Shown here piece by piece: positions 1-6,435 of a stretch of 9,003 bases of DNA. The position numbers were made by a program, and so were the translations under genes. Each line of letters starts with the position of its first letter. The first letter of the stretch is position 1. This DNA comes from Bdellovibrionales bacterium RBG_16_40_8 (GTDB lineage Bacteria > Bdellovibrionota > Bdellovibrionia > Bdellovibrionales > UBA1609), in contig MEPT01000117.1 in the NCBI GenBank assembly GCA_001769925.1, positions 1 to 9,003 of the forward strand, read 5' to 3'. The notes under the pieces were generated by a model. The model did no database searches, had not been told where the DNA came from, and was given only the letters and a program-made list of their open reading frames with translations.

Positions 1-301
1 TATTGATTTGTCTTTGTCGGCATCGCCATTTTTTTGCGCAGCTAAGACCTGATTCATCGGCGCCTTCGGTGATAGCGTGACAGGTTTTTGGGTCGAAGGT
101 TAAGCGGCGTGAGAGCGAGCGCCATAAAGTGGAGCTAAATGCAACCCTGTGTGCCAGACCATTAGGGGCTATGTTGGTTTAGGGCCCGTAAAATCCGAAC
201 GCAATTATGTCAGGTGGGGCGCTTGTGTGGCTAGATGCCTGCTGTGGCCACGCTTTATAGACGACTAAATTTTTTGATATTGGCACTTTTATTCTTTTAT
301 T
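1..301. other. Left-edge region with no supported gene
   Basis: I see no convincing gene here. The first 240 bases are about 51% GC by hand count, clearly richer than the efflux operon and the right-hand genes. On the minus strand one frame stays open from about position 178 to the window edge (about 59 codons). It has no evident start codon with a ribosome binding site, and the translation, rich in Arg, Cys and Ser, resembles nothing I recognise. There is no obvious hairpin with a T-tract to end the minus-strand lipoprotein gene that stops at 302. The region could be intergenic, the tail of a gene beyond the edge, or decayed sequence. Confidence 0.4.
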
Positions 302-1117
302 TTACAGGGCTAGCATTTCAGAGCGGAGCTTGCGGAGGTTTTCGTGAATTTGTGACTGCTGCGAGCGCTTATTTCGGATCTGCGATTCTAGGTTGTGAAT
401 ATCGCTGGAAATTTGCGCCCGGCGATTTTTTGTGACTTCGTCTTCCTGAACCGTAACTGTATCCTGTACCATGATTGCGTCGGGCCCTGAGCCCACGCGC
501 CGACTGCGCTGAACTGTTTTACCGCGGCTTCCGCCGAGCGCAGTCAGCTCGTAGGTTTTTCTCTGCAAGTGACGTTCAATGCCGCGAATTTCCTGCTCGA
601 TGTCGCCGATTTGCCTTTCGCTGGCATCGATTTCAGCGCTTAGATATTTTTTTCGTCCTTTGTTAAATTCCTGCAAGAATCGTGTTTCTAGATTTCGCGG
701 GCAAACTTTTTTGTATGATTTGCCCGAAGCTCCAGCGGGCTCCCCGTTTTCGGGCTGACAGTAGGCAAGAATCCCTTCATGGTGTGCCTTTCGCAAAAGC
801 CTGAGATTGTGCCCATCACACATACTGGCGACAAAGGGATCGCCGTTTTTCCCGGTCCTGTGGGCTGTTTCGGGCTCGCAATAATTTGAACGCCCTTTTT
901 TATAACCAAGATCCAATTGCGATTCGGATATTTCAGCTTCGACTTTATGACACTCATTAAGAAAAGTATCATTTTCAAGATTTTGGCCGTTCATCGCCAC
1001 GTTTTGACCATGTTGAAACCAATTGGTTTTCTCACACTCTTTTCTCTTAAAATAACTGGCGCAGCCGACCAAAGACAAAATCATTGCTGCGCTTAGAAGC
1101 CAGTATAGCAATTTCAT
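302..1117 (-). CDS. DUF2799-like lipoprotein with tandem 40-residue repeats and coiled-coil tail
   Basis: Predicted lipoprotein of 271 residues. The N-terminus is a short positively charged start, a hydrophobic stretch, then the lipobox LVGC with the lipidated Cys at 19. Residue +2 is Ala, which by Lol sorting rules favours the outer membrane. Residues 28-160 carry a repeated pattern: an aromatic or charged residue, Gly, and a YC or YL pair (71-80, 111-120, 150-159), each of the first two followed by Pro-Glu, spaced Gly residues and a Cys (C100, C139). This Gly/Tyr/Cys spacing matches what I know of DUF2799 proteins, whose function is not established. Residues about 158-195 and 228-268 are rich in Glu, Arg, Gln and Lys with heptad-like spacing, so probably coiled coil. 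The ribosome binding site is weak; the start was chosen because it gives a complete signal peptide. No co-directional neighbour is visible. The family call is from memory of the pattern and is moderately sure; the lipoprotein call is firm. Confidence 0.85.
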   Translation of the reverse strand: MKLLYWLLSAAMILSLVGCASYFKRKECEKTNWFQHGQNVAMNGQNLENDTFLNECHKVEAEISESQLDLGYKKGRSNYCEPETAHRTGKNGDPFVASMCDGHNLRLLRKAHHEGILAYCQPENGEPAGASGKSYKKVCPRNLETRFLQEFNKGRKKYLSAEIDASERQIGDIEQEIRGIERHLQRKTYELTALGGSRGKTVQRSRRVGSGPDAIMVQDTVTVQEDEVTKNRRAQISSDIHNLESQIRNKRSQQSQIHENLRKLRSEMLAL

Positions 1118-1390
1118 TAGTTACAGCTTATTCATCTGAAAGCCTCTGGCAAATTCAAATTAAAAATAAATTCACTCTTTGGACCTTCGTCATATTTCGT
1201 CTTATGAAGATGGCGGAGTGATTGCAGGTATAGGTTAAATAAAGCACGTTTTTTTATTTTTCCAATCTACAAGCCATGTTGATCTATCGGCAAAATGGTG
1301 AAAGGGCATCGACTAAAGTTGAGACACGTGGAAGAAGTAATTTGGTGGATGAAATCGGTCAGGCAGCAGTATTTGCTCAAAAAGTAGGCG

Positions 1391-1429
1391 TGCTACCACT
1401 TGCAACCAAATGCTACCAAAATGCTACCA
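1391..1429 (+). repeat. Four TGCWACCA boxes phased at one helical turn
   Basis: TGCTACCA begins at 1391, TGCAACCA at 1401, TGCTACCA at 1411 and TGCTACCA at 1422. The start-to-start spacings are 10, 10 and 11 bp, so all four boxes face the same side of the helix. Such phasing is typical of multi-site protein binding arrays such as iterons, integrase arm sites or regulator sites. A near copy, TGCTACTA, lies at 1675-1682 on the other side of the tRNA. The bases are certain; the role is inference. Confidence 0.6.
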
Positions 1430-1510
1430 AACTCTGAAATATTCAGAAACTTCGAGAAATGATGACTGTACTGTGTCTTCTCTTCTTAAATTTATAAGGG
1501 TTTGAATTAA

Positions 1511-1540
1511 TTAATTTTGCCACTGAATTATTAAAATTAA
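1511..1540 (-). terminator. AT-only inverted repeat just downstream of the tRNA
   Basis: TTAATTTT (1511-1518) and AAAATTAA (1533-1540) form a perfect 8-bp inverted repeat with a 14-base loop, ending four bases before the CCA end of the minus-strand tRNA. It could act as a weak terminator or 3' processing signal. The stem has no G-C pairs and sits in AT-rich sequence, so chance is a real alternative. Confidence 0.25.
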
Positions 1541-1543
1541 AAC

Positions 1544-1619
1544 TGGAGCGGGCGACGGGGTTCAAACCCGCGACCTTCGGCTTGGGAAGCCGACGCTCTA
1601 TCAACTGAGCTACACCCGC
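1544..1619 (-). tRNA. tRNA-Gly (anticodon CCC)
   Basis: This 76-nt cloverleaf reads codon GGG. It has a 7-bp acceptor stem with one T-G wobble (GCGGGTG with CGCCCGC), a GCTC/GAGC D stem, and a TCGGC/GCCGA anticodon stem whose 7-base loop holds CCC (1584-1586). The variable region has 5 bases, and the T stem is GCGGG/CCCGT. The discriminator is U73, as expected for bacterial glycine tRNAs, and CCA is encoded. The D loop is AGTTGATA, so position 19 is A (plus-strand 1601) rather than G. The T loop is TTTGAAC, so position 56 is U (plus-strand 1564) rather than C. The two changes restore a Watson-Crick tertiary pair, A19-U56, so the gene looks functional. No clear promoter could be assigned. Confidence 0.96.
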
Positions 1620-1711
1620 TTAGATTTTGCAATAAAACACAACCAAGCCATCTTAATTTTGGCGGGCCGAGTTATGCTACTAAAAGTTATACCAAGCTGT
1701 AGAAACCAAGC

Positions 1712-1740
1712 TTGTCAGCAAGCAAACTACAGTTTATGAA
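1712..1740 (+). promoter_or_regulatory. Candidate promoter of the efflux operon, with overlapping inverted repeat
   Basis: TTGTCA (1712-1717), a 17-bp spacer and TATGAA (1735-1740) resemble a sigma-70 type promoter. Its predicted start of transcription falls at or within a base or two of the ATG at 1746. The -35 box lies inside the inverted repeat GCTTG-TCAG-CAAGC (1710-1723) and overlaps the palindrome CAAGCTTG (1707-1714). Further CAAGC copies lie at 1644 and 1693. A repressor site here is plausible for an efflux operon, but no regulator gene is in the window. Confidence 0.35.
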
Positions 1741-1745
1741 AATAC

Positions 1746-3038
1746 ATGCTTAAACTGCTGCGAGCTACATCATTTACCTATGTGCTTATTTTATCTTTTC
1801 TTTTAAGCTTTCTGCCAAATGCCTCAGCTGATGATCACCACACCATTAGTCTTCGAGAGATCATAAAAACGGGCTTAAAAAACTCCCCTCGCATTAAAAA
1901 AAGCACCGCTGACTTATTATCAACCCAAGCCCAAACCCGTAAGGCCATAGGGGCGCTCTTTCCGCAAATTAATATCAAATCAATAGCTACGCAGCATGAT
2001 GATGAATATTACCGTGCCTACATCGATGCCACCCAACCCCTTTATGCAGGAGGCGCAATTTCTGCGGCCATTTCTTTATATCGCAATAATGAATCCGCTG
2101 CACGCATATCACTAATTAATGAAACGCAAAAAGTGATTTATGATATTATTTTGTCATATTTCAATGTCACCCAACAAACTAAACTAGTTGAAGCCGCAGC
2201 AGAAAACACCGAAACAATGCGAAAACACGCTACGGTAATTCGTGGCTATGAAAAAATAGGTCGCGCCCGGCGCACTGATCGCTTACAAACACAAGTTAAT
2301 TTACTTTCGGCGCAAGCTGAAGTTCAAGATCTTAAAACACAGCTTTTTACAGAACGAGAGAATTTACGTGAACTGTTAGCTCTTGAAGAAAGCCCGTTAA
2401 TTCAAATTGAAAACGAAATAAAATTCTCTCCCTTTGAAATAACTGACCCCAGCAAGGCGGTAAAAGAGGCTCTAACCTCAAACCCAGAAATTCAGTTAAC
2501 TGAATTAGTAAAAAACACTATCAATGATGAAAAAGATATAGCACTTGCAGCCGACAAACCTAATTTAGCGCTAAGAGGCCAAATAGGGTATAGAAACATA
2601 GATCGTAATATATGGTTTGATCAAGATTCAAAATACTCTTCGGCGTCATTAGAACTAACAATCCCTATTTTTTCTGGGCTCAGTTCTATTGCAAAAAAAC
2701 GTGATTTTGCTGAAAAGAAAAATAGTGCCGCGCGAAACTTAGAAATTAAAAAAAATTCTTTAGAGTCTCGTCTACGCACTAAATTTAATGACCTATCAAC
2801 TATCAGTGAACGACTTGAAATTGCTAGACAAGCGACTCTTGATTCTAAAGAAGCATTAGAACTAGCCAATCGTGACTATCAAAGAAGTACAATTTCAAGT
2901 CAGGATGTATTAAATATTCAGCGTACCCGCTATGATGCAAAGAAACTTTATATACGCACACAATATACCTATATGCGACTTCTGCTCGATATTCGCCAAT
3001 ATCTTGGTCAAAACCTAGAAAATATTTATGCAAAGTGA
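1746..3038 (+). CDS. TolC-family outer-membrane efflux protein
   Basis: Outer-membrane duct of an exporter: TolC-type proteins form a trimeric beta-barrel plus a long periplasmic alpha-helical tunnel that receives substrate from an inner-membrane pump. The protein has 430 residues. A signal peptide runs from residue 1 to about 28, with likely cleavage after NASA. The family's two-fold internal repeat is visible: a first half opening at about 34-75 (acidic/basic helix, NSP motif, then LFPQ) with a barrel strand at 96-105 (QPLY-AGG), and a second half opening at about 236-275 (NPEI, then PNLALRG) with a matching strand near 304-312 (IPIFSG). Residues 168-200 carry the GxxxxTDxLQ-type helix of the family. 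No Shine-Dalgarno sequence precedes the ATG; the start was chosen for the signal peptide. It ends 12 bases before the RND permease gene, so one operon is likely. The substrate cannot be read from sequence. Confidence 0.93.
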   Translation: MLKLLRATSFTYVLILSFLLSFLPNASADDHHTISLREIIKTGLKNSPRIKKSTADLLSTQAQTRKAIGALFPQINIKSIATQHDDEYYRAYIDATQPLYAGGAISAAISLYRNNESAARISLINETQKVIYDIILSYFNVTQQTKLVEAAAENTETMRKHATVIRGYEKIGRARRTDRLQTQVNLLSAQAEVQDLKTQLFTERENLRELLALEESPLIQIENEIKFSPFEITDPSKAVKEALTSNPEIQLTELVKNTINDEKDIALAADKPNLALRGQIGYRNIDRNIWFDQDSKYSSASLELTIPIFSGLSSIAKKRDFAEKKNSAARNLEIKKNSLESRLRTKFNDLSTISERLEIARQATLDSKEALELANRDYQRSTISSQDVLNIQRTRYDAKKLYIRTQYTYMRLLLDIRQYLGQNLENIYAK

Positions 3039-3050
3039 TGGCTTGACCTT

Positions 3051-6000
3051 ATGAATTTAACGCGAATTTCGATTGAGCGACCCGTATTTGCCTGGATGCT
3101 AATGTTTTCTCTTTTAACATTTGGGTTAGTAAGTTTTAAATTTCTTGGAGTGAGCTCTCTACCCGATGTTGATTTTCCGGTAGTGAATATTTCAGTCGGG
3201 TATGCCGGAGCTAGCCCCGAGGTTATGGAGAGTGACGTAATCGATATACTCGAAAATGCTGTGATGGGCGCTGAGGGACTTAAAGATATTTCTTCTTCTT
3301 CACGTTACGGATCAGCCAATATCACCCTAGAATTTGATATCGACCGAAATGTCGATCTTGCTATGCAAGAAGTACAAAGCAAAGTTTCACAAGCACTAAA
3401 ACGTTTACCGTCTAATGTTGAACCACCGGTGATCTCTAAACAAAACCCAGAAGATCAACCCATAATGTGGTTGGCAGTTAGCGGCAGCTGGCCCACGCGC
3501 GATCTAATGGCCTATGCTCGCGATAAAATGATAACACAATTTCAACTCGTACCAGGAGTTGGCGATGTATTTTTGGGCGGTTTTGTTGATCCCAATATTC
3601 GGGTATGGGTTGATGGAGTAAAATTAAAAAGTTTTCAGCTTTCTATTGACGACGTGATAAGTGCAATTAACCGAGAGCATGTCGAAAAACCAGCTGGTCT
3701 TTTGCAACAAGGTGATACCGAGTACACCTTGCGTGTGGTAGGCGAGGCACGCACTGCCGAAGAATTAAGCGAAGTTATCATAAGCCGCCGAGGTGGCTCA
3801 CCTATATATTCTCCAGTTCGCTTAAAAGATGTTTCTCGAATAGAAGTTGGGCTTGACGACGTACGCCGTCTATCGCGCGTACGGGGCGAAGCAGCAGTAG
3901 GTATAGGCATACGAAAACAGCGCGGCACCAATGCTGTCGAGGTAGCCGATAAGGTCAAAGCAAAAATGCTGGTAATGCAAAAAGATCTACCCAAAGAACT
4001 TACGATGGGGGTTAACTTTGACTCAACAAAATTTATTAAAGAGACTATTCACGAGCTAGAATTTGAACTTATCTTGTCGGCACTACTAACAGCCCTTGTT
4101 TGTTGGCTATTTTTAGGTTCACTGCAATCAACAATTAATATTTTAATTGCCATACCAACATCACTAATCGGTACTTTTATAGCAATTAAGTTTTTTCACT
4201 TTACTTTGAATAGCTTTACTTTTCTTGGGCTTATTTTGTGTGTGGGAATTGTGGTTGATGACGCCATAATGGTACTCGAGAATATTATTCGGCACAAACA
4301 AATGGGTAAAACTCGTAGGCACGCGGCGCAAGAAGGCACTGATCAAATCAGCTTTGCGGCAATGGCCACAACTCTAGCTATTGTCGCTATATTTTTGCCC
4401 GTCGCCTTTATGGAAGGCATTATCGGTAAATTCTTCTTTCAATTTGGCGTCACTATTTCTATTGCAGTACTCATTTCACTTCTAGAAGCTTTAACGCTTA
4501 CCCCTATGCGCTGCTCGCAATTTCTCGAAAAAAAAGAAAAACATGGGGCTTTACAAAGTACTGTAACAAGGCTCACAAAATTTTATTCAGAAAAACTAAA
4601 GTGGTGCTTGAGTCATCGTTTAATTGTTATTACGTTTTCAATTGTCTTTTTTTTAGCAAGTCTACTTATCACCAAAGCGCTACGAAAAGAATTTGTGCCT
4701 AGTCAGGATCAAGGTATGTTTATGGTGCGTCTAATAACACCAATTGGCAGCTCACTTAGTAGTACCGATAACACCGTCAAGCAGGCTGAAGCTAAATTAT
4801 TACCAATTAGCGATATCAAAAGATTTTTTGTTGCCATCGGTGGCTTTGGTGGCGGCCAAGTAAATACTGCTATAATGTTCATAACACTAAAAGATCTCTC
4901 TGATCGAAAAACTACGCAAAAACAAATGATGGATCTTGTGCGTAAAGAATTTTCAAGCATTGAGGGGCTACGCACGGTAATTCAAGATCTTTCAACAGGT
5001 GGTTTCGGGTCAGGTCGCGGATTTCCGATTGAATTTAGTGTACGCGGGCCTGACTGGGACAAACTTGTCTCGATTTCAAAAGATATGACTGATAGCTTAC
5101 GCAAAGATGCGCGCTTCGTTGATATCGACACCAATTATGATGAGGGCATGCCAGAGGTTCGCATTATACCAAATCGTGCTCGCGCGACCCAGCTCGGAGT
5201 AAGTGTTGCGGATATTGGCCAAACAGTTGGCTATCTTATAGGTGGTGATAAAATTGCTCGCTTTACCGATGGCAGCAAACGAATAGATATTCGCGTTCGC
5301 TTAGATTCACAGTTTAGAGACAAACCAGACTCTATTCTTAATTTATTTGTACGCAACAATCGCGGAGAGTTAATTAAACTTCGCGATGTGGCTGACCTTG
5401 AGGTTAAAAAATCACTGGTTTCGATTACACGCCAAGCTCGAGAGCGCGCCATCACTATTTACGCAAACGTTGCCTCTGGCGCCTCACAGGCTGCAATGGT
5501 TGAAACAGTAGAATCTCTGCGCAGCACTCTGCCTGAAGGCTATAGCATTGTTTTAAGTGGAAGCTCTAAGTCTTTTAGTGAGAGCTTTTCAAGCCTTGTC
5601 TTTGCTCTTTGGTTCGGAATTATTATCGCCTATATGATTCTCGCATCGCAATTTAACAGCTTTGTTCATGGGTTTACCGTACTTCTTGCGCTACCATTTT
5701 CAATTTCAGGGGCATTTTTCTCTCTCTGGATAGCTGGAGCTAGCCTCAACATATATAGCATGATCGGACTTATTCTTCTTATGGGCATTGCAAAGAAAAA
5801 TTCTATTATGCTTGTTGATTTCACCAATCAAAAACGAAATGACGGGCTTGACGTAACTTCTGCTCTTCTTGAAGCTTGCCCGACAAGGCTACGACCCGTG
5901 CTAATGACGAGCATAACAATTATCGCAGCCTCAATTCCTCCTGTGTTAGGATTAGGACCCGGCACCGAAACCAGAAGTTCAATGTCTCTAGCTATAATTG

Positions 6001-6083
6001 GCGGAGTTTTTATCTCAACTATTTTGACTTTATTTGTTGTACCGTGCGTCTATAGCTTGTTTGCTCGTCAAAAAAATATTTAA
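3051..6083 (+). CDS. HAE1-type RND efflux permease, MdtB/MdtC-like
   Basis: Proton-driven inner-membrane pump that exports substrates through a periplasmic porter domain into an outer-membrane duct. It has 1010 residues, slightly short against roughly 1030-1050 for AcrB-type proteins, and complete at both ends. The N-terminus (ISIERPVFA) is the usual one. Twelve membrane segments are visible: about 12-30, six helices between 338 and 485, 524-542, and four or more between 844 and 1003. Two large periplasmic loops (31-337, 543-845) lie between them. The proton relay is intact: D403-D404 in TM4 (VVDDAI) and K916 in TM10 (AKKNSIM), matching AcrB D407/D408 and K940. The KQNPEDQPIM segment at 130-139 is closer to MdtB/MdtC than to AcrB. 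The loop aligned with the aromatic AcrB switch region keeps only one Phe (GGFGGG, 597-602), so substrates may differ from AcrB's. The Shine-Dalgarno is weak, so translational coupling to the upstream gene is likely. No adaptor gene accompanies it. Confidence 0.96.
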   Translation: MNLTRISIERPVFAWMLMFSLLTFGLVSFKFLGVSSLPDVDFPVVNISVGYAGASPEVMESDVIDILENAVMGAEGLKDISSSSRYGSANITLEFDIDRNVDLAMQEVQSKVSQALKRLPSNVEPPVISKQNPEDQPIMWLAVSGSWPTRDLMAYARDKMITQFQLVPGVGDVFLGGFVDPNIRVWVDGVKLKSFQLSIDDVISAINREHVEKPAGLLQQGDTEYTLRVVGEARTAEELSEVIISRRGGSPIYSPVRLKDVSRIEVGLDDVRRLSRVRGEAAVGIGIRKQRGTNAVEVADKVKAKMLVMQKDLPKELTMGVNFDSTKFIKETIHELEFELILSALLTALVCWLFLGSLQSTINILIAIPTSLIGTFIAIKFFHFTLNSFTFLGLILCVGIVVDDAIMVLENIIRHKQMGKTRRHAAQEGTDQISFAAMATTLAIVAIFLPVAFMEGIIGKFFFQFGVTISIAVLISLLEALTLTPMRCSQFLEKKEKHGALQSTVTRLTKFYSEKLKWCLSHRLIVITFSIVFFLASLLITKALRKEFVPSQDQGMFMVRLITPIGSSLSSTDNTVKQAEAKLLPISDIKRFFVAIGGFGGGQVNTAIMFITLKDLSDRKTTQKQMMDLVRKEFSSIEGLRTVIQDLSTGGFGSGRGFPIEFSVRGPDWDKLVSISKDMTDSLRKDARFVDIDTNYDEGMPEVRIIPNRARATQLGVSVADIGQTVGYLIGGDKIARFTDGSKRIDIRVRLDSQFRDKPDSILNLFVRNNRGELIKLRDVADLEVKKSLVSITRQARERAITIYANVASGASQAAMVETVESLRSTLPEGYSIVLSGSSKSFSESFSSLVFALWFGIIIAYMILASQFNSFVHGFTVLLALPFSISGAFFSLWIAGASLNIYSMIGLILLMGIAKKNSIMLVDFTNQKRNDGLDVTSALLEACPTRLRPVLMTSITIIAASIPPVLGLGPGTETRSSMSLAIIGGVFISTILTLFVVPCVYSLFARQKNI

Positions 6084-6136
6084 TCCCTAAACAACCGACA
6101 CAATGTATTAGAAAATTAAAAATATTTTTTCAGCAT

Positions 6137-6186
6137 ATAAGTGGTGCCACTGTGCCACCTAGTTAGGCACTTATTAAGGCACTTAT
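6137..6186 (+). terminator. Nested inverted repeat 54 bases after the RND permease
   Basis: ATAAGTG (6137-6143) is complementary to CACTTAT (6180-6186). Inside it, GTGCC (6152-6156) is complementary to GGCAC (6166-6170). GTGCCAC occurs twice (6144, 6152) and GGCACTTAT occurs twice (6166, 6178), so alternative pairings exist. Placement suggests the end of the efflux operon transcript. There is no clean T-tract, only TTATTATCTT, so it may instead be an mRNA-stabilising hairpin or a protein binding site. Confidence 0.4.
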
Positions 6187-6379
6187 CTTATTATCTTAAC
6201 ACTATTTGCTCAAAGAATTTGCAATAATTATTTTTTAATTATAATTTACCTGTGCAAAACGACACCATCATATGCCGTCAGACCATCAACTGAAGTCACA
6301 ATGACACTAAATAATTCTAAATTAATTGTAGTGAAAATTCGGTGGCTTGCGAAGGCGGCAAATACTCTATACCTTAAGC

Positions 6380-6410
6380 TTGAAAATAAATGTAATTAAA
6401 CAAATATAAC
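6380..6410 (+). promoter_or_regulatory. Candidate promoter of the first lipoprotein paralog
   Basis: TTGAAA (6380-6385) and TATAAC (6405-6410) are good individual boxes, but the spacer is 19 bp, longer than the preferred 17. Transcription would begin about 18-20 bases before the ATG at 6436, leaving room for the GGGAG ribosome binding site at 6423-6427. The region is AT-rich, so a chance match is possible. Confidence 0.35.
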
Positions 6411-6435
6411 TAAGTTAGATTAGGGAGAAAGAAAA

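Larger units (their letters stand above)
1118..1543. other. Gene-poor stretch between the lipoprotein gene and the tRNA 3' end
   Basis: This 426-bp stretch has no well-supported gene. It must hold the minus-strand promoter of the lipoprotein gene; TTGAAT or TTGCCA boxes lie upstream of the start, but no good -10 is visible. It also holds a phased repeat array (1391-1429), an AT-only inverted repeat next to the tRNA (1511-1540), and a 53-codon plus-strand reading frame (1276-1437) with no ribosome binding site. The region is immediately 3' of a tRNA gene, which is where integrative elements commonly insert. I did not find a second copy of the tRNA 3' end within the window, so a past insertion is only a possibility. 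Confidence 0.5.
6084..6435. other. Intergenic region between the pump operon and the lipoprotein cluster
   Basis: This 352-bp AT-rich gap separates two co-directional transcription units. It contains the nested inverted repeat at 6137-6186 and a candidate promoter near its right end. A 32-codon frame at 6301-6399 has no ribosome binding site and overlaps the candidate promoter, so I do not call it. Between about 6190 and 6340 I see nothing beyond AT-rich sequence. Confidence 0.5.

Noticed and set aside
2..178. Open minus-strand frame reaching the left edge
   Set aside because: No start with a ribosome binding site, no recognisable protein, and about 59 codons can be open by chance at this GC content.
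235..666. Plus-strand reading frames at 235-435 and 475-666
   Set aside because: They lie largely antisense to the well-supported minus-strand lipoprotein gene, lack ribosome binding sites and have compositions typical of shadow frames.
688..978. 96-codon minus-strand frame inside the lipoprotein gene
   Set aside because: It overlaps the lipoprotein gene in another frame on the same strand and has no signal or domain of its own.
1391..1429. CRISPR array
   Set aside because: The repeats are 8 bp with spacers of only 2-3 bp; CRISPR repeats and spacers are each roughly 25-40 bp, and no cas gene is present.
6301..6399. 32-codon plus-strand frame upstream of lipoprotein copy 1
   Set aside because: No ribosome binding site, AT-rich low-information product, and it overlaps the candidate promoter.
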